Shown here one piece after another: positions 5,362-12,023 of a stretch of DNA of 12,023 nucleotides; position 1 is the stretch's first letter; every line of letters starts with the position of its first letter. The notes under the pieces were generated by a model, which saw only the letters and a program-made list of their open reading frames with translations, was not told where the DNA came from and made no database searches. The translations under genes and the position numbers were made by a program. The stretch comes from Firmicutes bacterium UBA6132. Lineage in GTDB: Bacteria; Bacillota_A; Clostridia; Tissierellales; Sedimentibacteraceae. The stretch spans positions 1 to 12,023 of the forward strand of contig DIVM01000334.1 in assembly GCA_002435835.1 (NCBI GenBank), given 5' to 3'.

Positions 5362-6840
5362 ATGGAAAATATAAATTATATAAATGTTTTTTTAATTAGT
5401 TTGTTATATTTTTGGGGAAGCAATACTGCTTTATCATTTGGAATAGGATATTATACATTGTACCGACCTATTATTTCTGGAACAATAACTGGCTTGATAC
5501 TTGGTGACTTTAAATTAGGGATAATGGCTGGTGCAGTAGTAAATATAATATACATAGATTTTGTATCAACAGGTGGTTCTCTAAAAGGGGATCAGTGTTT
5601 AACTGCAATTATAGCAGCTGTTTGTGCTGTTTTATTTCGTTTATCGCCAATACAGTCAGCTGCTTTTTCTTATGCTTTTGGTTATATAGGTATTTTGATA
5701 TGGAAATATAGATTGAGCATAAATTCTATATTTGTAAGAAAATATGATGAAAAATATAAAGAAGGTAAAAATCCAAACATAACTATTTATAATGGAGTAT
5801 TGCCGCAAATTTTATTATATTTCATGAGCTCTTTAGTAATGTTGAGTTCATTGTTTTTAATTTTTCTTTTTAAAGATATAGTAAGATTAGATATAATAAA
5901 AAATATTTTATTATTATTTGGAATTTATTTAATAAGTTTATCTGTAATAAATGTTTTATTAAAAGTTAAAAATAAAAAAGGTAATTTTATTTTTTTAATT
6001 TCTTTATTTTTAGTTACCATTTTTAATTTTAGTTCTGTTTTTATTATATTATTATTAATGATTTTATTTTTAATGCTATCTTTTAAAGATTTTCATATTG
6101 ATAAAAATAATTATATAAATAATAAAGATAATATAATATTAAACAAATGTGATTTAATTTATTCTTGGTTTATTTGGATGAACTTTTCCCATGCATGTTA
6201 TAATTTTGAGAGGTTGCAGGGAATGGCATTTGCTCAAAGTATAAAAAACATAATAAAAAAATTATATAAAGATGAAGTAAAAGCTTCAGAAATAATTTAT
6301 GGACATACTGAATTTTTTAATACTGAACCAAACATAGGCACTTCAATTCATGGTTATATAATTTCTTTAGAAGAAGAAATTTTTATGGAGAATAAAAGTG
6401 TTGATATTAGTTATATAAAAAAAGGAATGATGGGATTTGCTGCAGGAATGGGTGATTCTTTTACTCAAGTAGTTTTAACTCCCTTTTATATTTCATCAGC
6501 TTTACTATTGTGCTTTGATAATAATTATTATTTATCATTGCTTGCAGTAATTTTTCTTGGGATAAATATTTTATATATTTCATATACAGGTTTTATTCAA
6601 GGTTATTACTTAGGTAGGGAAAGTTTATTGAAACGTTTAAATATTATTAAAAATAGCGTAGCTAAGAAATATTTTCCTTTAGTATTTGATGGAATATTAG
6701 GTGCGAGCATTGGCAAACTATTACTTCTTAACAAACTATATGAAGATGTAAACTTAATGTATTTCATTTTGGCATTAATATTATCGGTAATATATATTTG
6801 GGTTTCGAAAAATAAAGGGAAAATTTTGAGGAGATCATGA
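5362..6840 (+). CDS. PTS system, mannose family, fused EIIC-EIID transporter
   Basis: One continuous 492-residue frame contains both membrane subunits, which are normally separate genes. Residues 1 to about 243 are EIIC-like: the RPIISGTITGLILGDF motif (35-50), GAVVNIIYIDFVSTGGSL (57-74), and several hydrophobic helices to about 240. A short Asn/Lys-rich linker (about 244-262) follows. Residues 263-492 are EIID-like: NFERLQGMAFA (281-291), the LYKDE segment, EFFNTEPNIG (317-326), SLEEE, and GMGDSFTQ (362-369), ending in membrane segments and a basic tail. Usual ManY plus ManZ add up to about 550 residues, so both halves are compact. There is no ribosome binding site before the ATG at 5362, which lies six bases after the EIIB stop, so translational coupling is likely. 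The stop overlaps the first base of the preferred nadD start. Confidence 0.88.
   Translation: MENINYINVFLISLLYFWGSNTALSFGIGYYTLYRPIISGTITGLILGDFKLGIMAGAVVNIIYIDFVSTGGSLKGDQCLTAIIAAVCAVLFRLSPIQSAAFSYAFGYIGILIWKYRLSINSIFVRKYDEKYKEGKNPNITIYNGVLPQILLYFMSSLVMLSSLFLIFLFKDIVRLDIIKNILLLFGIYLISLSVINVLLKVKNKKGNFIFLISLFLVTIFNFSSVFIILLLMILFLMLSFKDFHIDKNNYINNKDNIILNKCDLIYSWFIWMNFSHACYNFERLQGMAFAQSIKNIIKKLYKDEVKASEIIYGHTEFFNTEPNIGTSIHGYIISLEEEIFMENKSVDISYIKKGMMGFAAGMGDSFTQVVLTPFYISSALLLCFDNNYYLSLLAVIFLGINILYISYTGFIQGYYLGRESLLKRLNIIKNSVAKKYFPLVFDGILGASIGKLLLLNKLYEDVNLMYFILALILSVIYIWVSKNKGKILRRS
6828..6833 (+). promoter_or_regulatory. Ribosome binding site that sets the nadD start
   Basis: GAGGAG lies six bases before the ATG at 6840 but only three before the ATG at 6837, so 6840 is favoured. 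The site is inside the last codons of the EIIC-EIID gene, giving tight coupling. Confidence 0.6.
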
Positions 6841-7448
6841 TGACAAAAAAACGATTTGGCATTATGGGAGGCACTTTTGATCCTATACACCTCGGACATT
6901 TAGTTATTGCTAATGAAGTGTTAAATATTTATAATATGGATAAAATAATATTTATACCGGCTGGAAATCCACCATTTAAAGTTATTACTGGTGCAAGTTC
7001 CTTTGATAGATATTTAATGACTATTATGGCAACTATGGCAAATAATAACTTTGAGGTATCCGATATTGAAATAAAAAACAAGGAAAAAAGTTATACAATA
7101 AATACTGTTAAAGAATTAATTAAAATATATGATGATACAGAGTTTTATTTTATAACTGGAATGGATGCTATCATTGATTTGCCCAAATGGCAAGAACCAG
7201 AAGAATTATTAAAAAATTTAAAATTTATAGCGGTTAATAGACCTGGTGTTGGCGACCAAGAGGCATTAAATAAAATAGAAGAAATTAGGGAAATATTTGA
7301 TGGAAAAATCGAAATTTTAAAAGTTCCCATGCTTCAAATATCATCAACGGATATAAGGGACAGAATAAAAAGTAACAAATCTATTAAATATTTAGTTTCA
7401 GAAAGCGTGGAACAATATATAATAAAAAATAATTTATATATGGTGTAA
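6840..7448 (+). CDS. nadD: Nicotinate-nucleotide adenylyltransferase
   Basis: Joins ATP and nicotinate mononucleotide to form deamido-NAD, an essential step of NAD synthesis in the cytoplasm. With the start at 6840 it has 202 residues, normal for NadD. The nucleotidyltransferase signature GGTFDPIHLGH is at 10-20, FIPAGNPPFK at 38-47, FITGMDA at 104-110, WQEPEELL at 117-124 and ISSTDIR at 167-173, all as in the family. An ATG at 6837 would add one Met. The order nadD-yqeK-rsfS is the classic Firmicute arrangement, but here it is preceded by PTS genes rather than the more usual obg/RNA-binding-protein group. Confidence 0.96.
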   Translation: MTKKRFGIMGGTFDPIHLGHLVIANEVLNIYNMDKIIFIPAGNPPFKVITGASSFDRYLMTIMATMANNNFEVSDIEIKNKEKSYTINTVKELIKIYDDTEFYFITGMDAIIDLPKWQEPEELLKNLKFIAVNRPGVGDQEALNKIEEIREIFDGKIEILKVPMLQISSTDIRDRIKSNKSIKYLVSESVEQYIIKNNLYMV

Positions 7449-7452
7449 TATT

Positions 7453-8004
7453 ATGGATATAGAATATATAGATACAATAAAGCTGAAACTTGAAAAATCA
7501 ATCAGCAATAGTTTATTTAATCACTGCTTAGGAACGGCTAGTGAAGCTGAAAAACTTGCTAAAAATTATGGAATAAATGAAGAAAAAGCTTATGTTGCTG
7601 GACTTTTACATGACTGTGGAAAAAATAAATCTGAAAAAAATGATAAAAATAAAAAAAAAGATAATTTAATTCATTCTCAAATTGGAGCTCATTTAGCAAA
7701 AGAAGAATATAATATCTCAGACGAAGATATTATAAATGCTATAAAATATCATACAACAGGTAGGGAAAATATGTCTTTACTTGAAAAAATTATTTTTATA
7801 GCAGATAAAATAGAACCTAATAGAAATTATGAGGGTGTGGATAAATTAAGAAAACTTGCTTATGATAATATAAATGAATCAATAGTAAAATGCTTAGAAA
7901 ATACAATAAATTATGTAAAACAAAGAGGTTTGGAATTTGATGTACAGTCGTTAAAAACTCTTGATTATTTAATTAGTGGAGGAAATAAATTTGAAACAAA
8001 ATGA
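7453..8004 (+). CDS. yqeK: HD-domain hydrolase, symmetrical Ap4A hydrolase (YqeK family)
   Basis: Family members cleave diadenosine tetraphosphate into two ADP, removing a stress alarmone. The 183-residue product carries the HD metal-binding set: H24 (FNHCLGT), H53-D54 (GLLHDCGK), H74 (IHSQIGA), H100 (KYHTTG) and D118 (ADKIEPNR). A Lys/Asn-rich loop (58-71) between the HD pair and H74 is a little long. Start: ATG at 7453, four bases after the nadD stop with no clear ribosome binding site, so coupling to nadD is likely. It overlaps the preferred rsfS start by 14 bases. Conserved placement beside nadD supports the call. Confidence 0.92.
   Translation: MDIEYIDTIKLKLEKSISNSLFNHCLGTASEAEKLAKNYGINEEKAYVAGLLHDCGKNKSEKNDKNKKKDNLIHSQIGAHLAKEEYNISDEDIINAIKYHTTGRENMSLLEKIIFIADKIEPNRNYEGVDKLRKLAYDNINESIVKCLENTINYVKQRGLEFDVQSLKTLDYLISGGNKFETK
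7978..7982 (+). promoter_or_regulatory. Ribosome binding site that sets the rsfS start
   Basis: GGAGG lies eight bases before a TTG at 7991, near-ideal spacing. The longer frame opening at GTG 7976 overlaps this site and has none of its own. Confidence 0.7.
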
Positions 8005-8359
8005 AAAAGATATTGAAATAATTTTAAAAGCGTGTGATAATAAAAAAGCATATAATTTTGTAATATTAGATGTGTCTAAAATCAGTTCAATTACTGATTA
8101 TTTTATTATTTGTAGTGGTAATAATGAAAGGCAAACTGTTGCCATAGCTGATGAAATTATTGATAAAGCAGGAAAAGAAGGAATAGAAGTTCATTATAAA
8201 GAAGGTTTTGAAACAGGAAGATGGATTTTATTAGTTACTGATAACATCATTGTTCACGTATTCCATAAAGACGAAAGAGAAATGTATGACCTTGAATCAT
8301 TATGGTTTGATAATAATTCTATTGACGTTGAACAATATGGTATAAATAATTGGAAATAA
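7991..8359 (+). CDS. rsfS: Ribosomal silencing factor
   Basis: Binds ribosomal protein uL14 on the 50S subunit and blocks joining of the 30S subunit, lowering translation when nutrients are short. Starting at TTG 7991 gives 122 residues, within the usual 105-125. Family motifs are VILDVSKISSITDYFIICSG, the NERQTVAIADEI helix, GFETGRWILLV, and VHVFHKDEREMYDLESLW near the C-terminus. The annotation-prone longer start at GTG 7976 would add five residues. It is the third gene of the nadD-yqeK-rsfS block and is followed by ridA after 15 bases. Confidence 0.95.
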   Translation: MKQNEKDIEIILKACDNKKAYNFVILDVSKISSITDYFIICSGNNERQTVAIADEIIDKAGKEGIEVHYKEGFETGRWILLVTDNIIVHVFHKDEREMYDLESLWFDNNSIDVEQYGINNWK

Positions 8360-8374
8360 TGGAGGAAGAAAATT

Positions 8375-8758
8375 ATGAAAAATCAAATTATCAACACTAC
8401 AAATGCACCTGCAGCATTAGGACCTTATTCACAAGCAATTAAAGCTAATAATACAGTTTATGTATCAGGACAATTACCAATTAACCCAGAAACTGGAGAA
8501 TTATACAAAGGTGATGATATAAAAGAAGAAACTAAAATATCATTACAAAATGTTAAAGCTATTCTCCAAGAAGCTGGAGCAACATTAGAAGACGTTGTTA
8601 AATGTACAGTTTTCATTAAAGACATGAACCAATTTGGTTTAATAAATGAAATGTATGCTGAATTCTTCGGAGATAACAAACCAGCAAGAGCATGTATAGA
8701 AGTTGCAAGACTTCCAAAAGATGCAAATGTTGAAATTGAAGCAATAGCAGTAATTTAA
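8375..8758 (+). CDS. ridA: RidA family reactive-intermediate (enamine/imine) deaminase
   Basis: Hydrolyses 2-aminoacrylate and related enamines made by PLP enzymes, protecting metabolism from them. The 127-residue length is exact for the family, which forms trimers. Signatures are [13 protein letters not shown] (10-22), [16 protein letters not shown] (28-43), and the catalytic region with R105 ([13 protein letters not shown]) and E122. Start: ATG at 8375 with GGAGG nine bases upstream. It closes the operon: a strong terminator begins ten bases after its stop. Its codon use is slightly less AT-extreme than that of the PTS genes, as expected for a well-expressed protein. Confidence 0.95.
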   Translation: MKNQIINTTNAPAALGPYSQAIKANNTVYVSGQLPINPETGELYKGDDIKEETKISLQNVKAILQEAGATLEDVVKCTVFIKDMNQFGLINEMYAEFFGDNKPARACIEVARLPKDANVEIEAIAVI

Positions 8759-8767
8759 GATTATTAT

Positions 8768-8807
8768 AAAACCCTATATCCAAATTGGAAATAGGGTTTT
8801 ATTTTTT
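8768..8807. terminator. Terminator of the PTS-nadD-ridA operon
   Basis: AAAACCCTAT (8768-8777) pairs with ATAGGGTTTT (8791-8800), with a small inner stem TCCAA/TTGGA. A TTTTATTTTTT tail ends at 8807. It stands between the convergent ends of ridA and the dacF-type gene and may also stop the latter. Confidence 0.9.
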
Positions 8808-8810
8808 AAA

Positions 8811-10103
8811 TTAAATATCTACACGATACTTTTTTCTTTTTCTTTTTCTATTTAATTTAATTTTTGTGCTGTTATATATTTTTAATGAAAATACTAATAA
8901 CATTAATATAATAACAAGAACCGTCATTGTTTTTACTATTGTAATTAATTTTCCGCCTGAAACATTAGTACTATTTACTTTTGTAGGTGTAATTAAATTT
9001 ACACTACCTATTTCTTTGCCTTCTAGTGAATATTCAATTTTTCCTACTACTTCATTTTTTTCTAAAGGTAAATCTATTTCATTAAATACAATCTTTGACT
9101 CAATATTTTTTATTTCATCTTTGCTAATAAGTGTTGTAAAGTCTTTCTCTGTAATAGCAGATATTTCTTTACTGTCACCATTTTTTATTGTCAAATTTTG
9201 TACAAAGGTATTTTTAGCAATTAATATTGAACTTTTATAATTTGTAAATCCATAATTAAATAAGTTGTGGGCATCTTGATACATATCAAGTGATGCGCCT
9301 TTAAGACCAACCATAATTAATTCTGTTCCATCCTTTTGTGCTGCTGCGACCAAACTGTTTCCAGCCTCAGGTGTGTATCCAGTTTTAACTCCTGTTACAC
9401 CTTCATATAAAGGGCTTATATATGAACCATTAACATAAATTTGGCTTGAATTTGTGTTATACAAAAGTTTATTTAATGTAGTAAAATATCTTGGTTCAGA
9501 TTTCTTATTAGTTGTTTTTATTTCATATTTCTTAGTATTAACTATATTTCTAAATGTTTCATTTTCCATAGCATATTTTGTAATTAAAGCTAAATCATAT
9601 GCTGTAGTGTAATGATTTTCATCGTGAAGTCCATGTGGATTGGCAAAATTTGTGTTATTTGCACCTAATTCTTTAGCTTTTTCATTCATCATTTTAACGA
9701 AGTTTTCTTCGTTTCCACCTATGTATTTTGCTACAGCTAAAGCAGCATCATTGGCAGATGGAAGCATAGTAGCATATAATAAATCTTTTAATGTCAATAC
9801 TTCACCTGGTTCTAACGCAATGTGGCTACCATCAATTTCATAAGGTGTATCATCATCTATTTTTACTATGTCTGATAATTTTCCGTTTTCAATAGCAAGT
9901 ATAGTAGTCATAATTTTTGTTAAACTTGCAGGATACATTTTCTTATTTGCATCTTTTTCTGCTATAACTGTCAAAGTATTTGAATCAATTAATACTCCAG
10001 TTTCGCATAATATTTCAGGTTGTTCTTCAGCTTGTACAATTTGAACACCGCTTGACAATATAATTGAAAAGCTCAAAATATAAGTTAGTATTTTTTTAAT
10101 CAT
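8811..10103 (-). CDS. D-alanyl-D-alanine carboxypeptidase, DacF/PBP5 type
   Basis: Trims the terminal D-Ala from peptidoglycan stem peptides outside the membrane. The 430-residue product has an N-terminal signal peptide (residues 1-25, cut after VQA). The three active-site motifs of penicillin-binding serine peptidases are intact: S60-L-T-K63 (PASLTK), S116-A-N118 (LPSAND) and K240-T-G242 (GVKTGYTPEAGN). A PBP5-type C-terminal beta domain spans about 300-375. A membrane helix at about 386-408 is followed by a very basic tail (KLNRKRKRKK), so it is anchored by a true transmembrane segment rather than the usual amphipathic helix. Start: ATG at 10103 with AAGGAG six bases upstream. The dacF symbol is common for clostridial homologues, but sequence alone does not separate dacA, dacB and dacF. 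Confidence 0.93.
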   Translation of the reverse strand: MIKKILTYILSFSIILSSGVQIVQAEEQPEILCETGVLIDSNTLTVIAEKDANKKMYPASLTKIMTTILAIENGKLSDIVKIDDDTPYEIDGSHIALEPGEVLTLKDLLYATMLPSANDAALAVAKYIGGNEENFVKMMNEKAKELGANNTNFANPHGLHDENHYTTAYDLALITKYAMENETFRNIVNTKKYEIKTTNKKSEPRYFTTLNKLLYNTNSSQIYVNGSYISPLYEGVTGVKTGYTPEAGNSLVAAAQKDGTELIMVGLKGASLDMYQDAHNLFNYGFTNYKSSILIAKNTFVQNLTIKNGDSKEISAITEKDFTTLISKDEIKNIESKIVFNEIDLPLEKNEVVGKIEYSLEGKEIGSVNLITPTKVNSTNVSGGKLITIVKTMTVLVIILMLLVFSLKIYNSTKIKLNRKRKRKKYRVDI

Positions 10104-10131
10104 GTTTTACTCCTTAGTTTTGTGCTATTCT

Positions 10132-10160
10132 ATTATATCAGAAAATTAAAAATTTGTAAT
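10132..10160 (-). promoter_or_regulatory. Housekeeping promoter of the carboxypeptidase gene
   Basis: The minus strand has ATTACA (10160-10155), a 17-base spacer and a perfect TATAAT (10137-10132). The start would fall about 20 bases before the ATG's ribosome binding site. The -10 is strong, the -35 four of six. Confidence 0.55.
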
Positions 10161-10168
10161 TAAAAATT

Positions 10169-10196
10169 TTGTGTTTTCTGCAAAATAATGTATAAT
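10169..10196 (+). promoter_or_regulatory. Promoter of the comEA-like gene
   Basis: A perfect TATAAT at 10191-10196 is preceded 16 bases upstream by TTGTGT, a weak -35. The start lies about 15 bases before the AAGGAGG site of the gene at 10233. It is divergent from the carboxypeptidase promoter, with the two -35 regions about eight bases apart. Confidence 0.45.
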
Positions 10197-10232
10197 ATAT
10201 ATATCTTTAATTATTTAAGGAGGCCGTAACGC

Positions 10233-10847
10233 ATGAACAACAGCATTTACAAAAAAGGACTTGCGGTTGTTTTACTAATAGCTTTAATTTTAATGACTTT
10301 AATTGGTGTAAAACTATCTAAAAAACAAAATGATATTAATTTTGAAGAATCTGAAGAAGTTATTTCAGATAATAATTTAAATGTTGAAAGTATAGAAACA
10401 GAAAATGAAGTTAATATAATTATAGTTGATATTGATGGTGCTGTTAAAAATCCAGGAGTTTATAAATTTATTGACGGTGATAGAGTAAATGATGCTATAA
10501 TAGAAGCAGGTGGACTTACGGAAAAAGCTTATACAAAAGAATTAAATAAAGCGAGAAAATTAATAGACGGCGAAAAAATTTATATTTTACAACAAGGAGA
10601 AGAACCTATAGATGCTACAAATGAAATCAATTCTTTGCACAGCGGTGAAAATAATATTAAAATTAATATTAATTTAGCAACAAAAGAAGAATTAATGACT
10701 TTAAATGGTATCGGGGAAATATATGCAAATCGAATTATTGAATACAGAAATAAAAATAAATTTATATCTGTTGAACAAATTCAAAATGTTAATGGCATAG
10801 GTGAAAAAACTTTTGTAAAAATAAAGGATTTTATAACAATTGAATAG
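10233..10847 (+). CDS. ComEA family helix-hairpin-helix DNA-binding protein
   Basis: Membrane-anchored DNA receptor family used in natural transformation, facing outside the cell. In the 204-residue product, residues 8-27 form a single N-terminal membrane helix after a short Lys-containing start. An acidic linker (36-60) follows. An SLBB-type domain covers about 61-118 (VDIDGAVKNPGVYKF, IIEAGGLTEKA). A C-terminal helix-hairpin-helix pair (148-204) has LNLAT-like ININLATKEEL and two GIG turns (NGIGEIYANRI, NGIGEKTFVKI). Architecture and length match Firmicute ComEA. Start: ATG at 10233 with AAGGAGG nine bases upstream. No comEB or comEC follows; selD comes 48 bases after the stop. Many Clostridia keep comEA-like genes without shown competence, so an actual role in DNA uptake is unproven. 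Confidence 0.9.
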   Translation: MNNSIYKKGLAVVLLIALILMTLIGVKLSKKQNDINFEESEEVISDNNLNVESIETENEVNIIIVDIDGAVKNPGVYKFIDGDRVNDAIIEAGGLTEKAYTKELNKARKLIDGEKIYILQQGEEPIDATNEINSLHSGENNIKININLATKEELMTLNGIGEIYANRIIEYRNKNKFISVEQIQNVNGIGEKTFVKIKDFITIE

Positions 10848-10895
10848 GAATGGTTAAATAATTGTTAATTTAAATATATAAAGTGAGGTATACAT

Positions 10896-11939
10896 ATGAG
10901 CATAAAAGAAGTTAAATTAACTCAAATGACAAAAACAGCAGGCTGAGCTGCTAAAATTGGTCCAGAGACCCTTGCACAAGTTTTGTGCAATTTACCTAAA
11001 TTTAGTGATCCAAATTTAATAGTAGGTTTAGAAACATCAGACGATGCATGTGTTTACAAAATAAATGATGAAATAGCTATGATTCAAACTGTAGACTTTT
11101 TTACTCCTGTTGTTGATGACCCATATTTGTTTGGTCAAATAGCTGCAGCAAATTCATTAAGCGATGTTTATGCAATGGGAGGAGAACCTAAACTAGCTTT
11201 AAATATAATTGGTTTTCCAAATTGCTTGGATCCACAAATAATGGCAGAAATATTAAAAGGTGGTGCTTCTAAAGTATTAGAAGCAGGAGCTACATTAGCA
11301 GGAGGACATTCTATTCAAGATGATGAACCCAAATATGGTTTGTGTGTAACTGGTTTTATACATCCAAGCAAAATTCTTAAAAATTATGGGGCAAAAGAAG
11401 GCGATGTTTTAATTCTAACAAAACCATTAGGAACAGGAATAATAAACACAGCAGTTAAAGCAGGTTTAGCTAACAAAGAAGCTGTAGATGAAGCTATAAA
11501 TGTTATGACAAGTTTAAATAAAGAAGCAAAGGAAGTTTTTGACAATTATCCAATTAACAGCTGTACAGATATTACTGGATTTGGGCTAATTGGACATTCA
11601 ATCGAAATGGCTGAAAACAGCCAAGTTACTTTTGAACTTGATTTAAATAATATACCTTTTATTCCTGAAACTATTGAATATGCACAAATGGGTTTAGTTC
11701 CTGGAGGAGCATATAACAATAGAAAATATTTCAAAGATAAAATTAACTGTGAAAATATAAAAGAAGAATACTTGGATTTACTTTTTGATCCACAAACTTC
11801 TGGTGGGCTTTTAATTTCTGTAAATGAAAAATATATGGATGATATTATTTCAGATTTGCAGAAGAATTTAAAAACACAATTTTCTGTTATAGGAAAAGTT
11901 TTAAAATATAATGATAAATATATAAAAATAAACAATTAA
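10896..11939 (+). CDS. selD: Selenide, water dikinase (selenophosphate synthetase) with active-site selenocysteine
   Basis: Makes selenophosphate from selenide and ATP, the selenium donor for selenocysteine and selenouridine. The frame runs from ATG 10896 to TAA 11939 with one in-frame TGA at 10944-10946 (codon 17), giving 347 residues when read as selenocysteine. This equals the E. coli length and places Sec at its catalytic Cys17: LTQMTKTAG-U-AAK against LTQ...GAGCGCK. The second Cys of the usual CGC motif is Ala here. Metal/ATP-binding residues are in place: D50 (TSDDACVY), D68 (TVDFFTPVVDDP) and D90 (ANSLSDVYAMGG), then LAGGHSI and TDITGFGLIGHS. A weak GTGAGG site lies seven bases before the ATG. 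A caller that treats TGA as stop would begin at TTG 10983 and lose 29 residues including the active site. Family resemblance clearly continues upstream of the TGA, so this is not a pseudogene. Confidence 0.95.
10944..10990 (+). promoter_or_regulatory. selD Sec codon and candidate bacterial SECIS hairpins
   Basis: After the TGA there are two hairpins inside the coding sequence. The nearer is GGTC-CAGA-GACC (10959-10970), loop 16 bases after TGA. The stronger is TTGCACAA-GTT-TTGTGCAA (10972-10990), a perfect 8-bp stem whose loop begins with G-U and lies 33 bases after TGA. As I recall the bacterial SECIS rules, a G is wanted in the first two loop bases and the loop 16-37 bases from TGA. The second hairpin meets both; the first meets only the distance. 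SelB would bind here to insert Sec. Confidence 0.6.
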
Positions 11940-11943
11940 AAAT

Positions 11944-11965
11944 AAAAGCGGTTGTACTGTTTTTT
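11944..11965 (+). terminator. Possible weak terminator after selD
   Basis: AGCGGT (11947-11952) can pair with ACTGTT (11956-11961) using two G-U pairs, extended by flanking A-T pairs and running into TTTTTT (11960-11965). The stem is poor. The rest of the window (11966-12023) shows no gene, RNA or repeat that I can support. Confidence 0.35.
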
Positions 11966-12023
11966 ATATCTTATGGTTATTACCCCAAAATTCTTTACAT
12001 GTCATTAGATGAACATACTAAGC

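Noticed and set aside
8866..9240. Plus-strand frame opposite the carboxypeptidase gene
   Set aside because: It is a shadow of the minus-strand gene, with no ribosome binding site and composition explained by AT-rich antisense codons.
11546..11935. Minus-strand frame opposite selD
   Set aside because: It lies wholly inside the strongly supported selD gene and shows no start signal or family resemblance.
10983..11939. selD as a shorter gene starting at TTG 10983
   Set aside because: This start lies in the right arm of the candidate SECIS hairpin, has no ribosome binding site, and would remove the catalytic residue. Family sequence clearly continues upstream through the TGA.

Overview
The window looks like a chromosomal segment of a low-GC (roughly 30% by eye), endospore-forming anaerobic Firmicute of the class Clostridia. 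The main reasons are AT-rich codon use, strong GGAGG-type ribosome binding sites, TTG starts, a complete pro-sigma-K gene, a coat-like low-complexity protein, and a selenophosphate synthetase that itself carries an in-frame TGA (selenocysteine). I cannot name the genus.

Layout. Positions 2-988 (+) hold the 3' part of a U32-family gene (tRNA/rRNA hydroxylation type). Next come two minus-strand sporulation-linked genes: sigK (1051-1752) and a Met/Pro/Thr/Gly-rich repeat protein (1959-2879). Each has an upstream sequence resembling a sigma-K-type promoter. A PHP-family histidinol-phosphatase gene (3048-3899, +) follows, then a small eight-cysteine protein on the minus strand (3942-4202). A 277-base gap contains a perfect 14-bp inverted repeat built from two divergent -10 boxes, a 36-codon hydrophobic reading frame with a ribosome binding site but no start codon, and a 16-bp palindrome lying inside the likely promoter of the next operon.

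That operon (4480-8758, +) begins with a mannose-family PTS: separate EIIA and EIIB genes and one gene in which EIIC and EIID are fused. It runs directly, with an overlap, into the housekeeping set nadD-yqeK-rsfS and then ridA, ending at a clear hairpin terminator (8768-8807). A convergent dacF-type D-Ala-D-Ala carboxypeptidase gene (8811-10103, -) shares that terminator region. It is divergent from a comEA-like gene (10233-10847, +), which is followed by selD (10896-11939, +). The selD reading frame crosses an in-frame TGA at 10944-10946, exactly at the catalytic Cys/Sec position, with a hairpin downstream that can serve as a bacterial SECIS element.

How the parts fit together. The left third suggests a mother-cell sporulation unit, with sigK next to a probable sigma-K-dependent coat protein. 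The middle couples sugar uptake to NAD synthesis, Ap4A turnover, ribosome silencing and enamine detoxification in one transcript. The right end shows that the organism makes selenoproteins. Most genes are recognisable family members. The points most worth a second look are Sec-SelD, the EIIC-EIID fusion, the coat-like repeat gene with its promoter, and the unexplained small frame and palindromes at 4243-4440.
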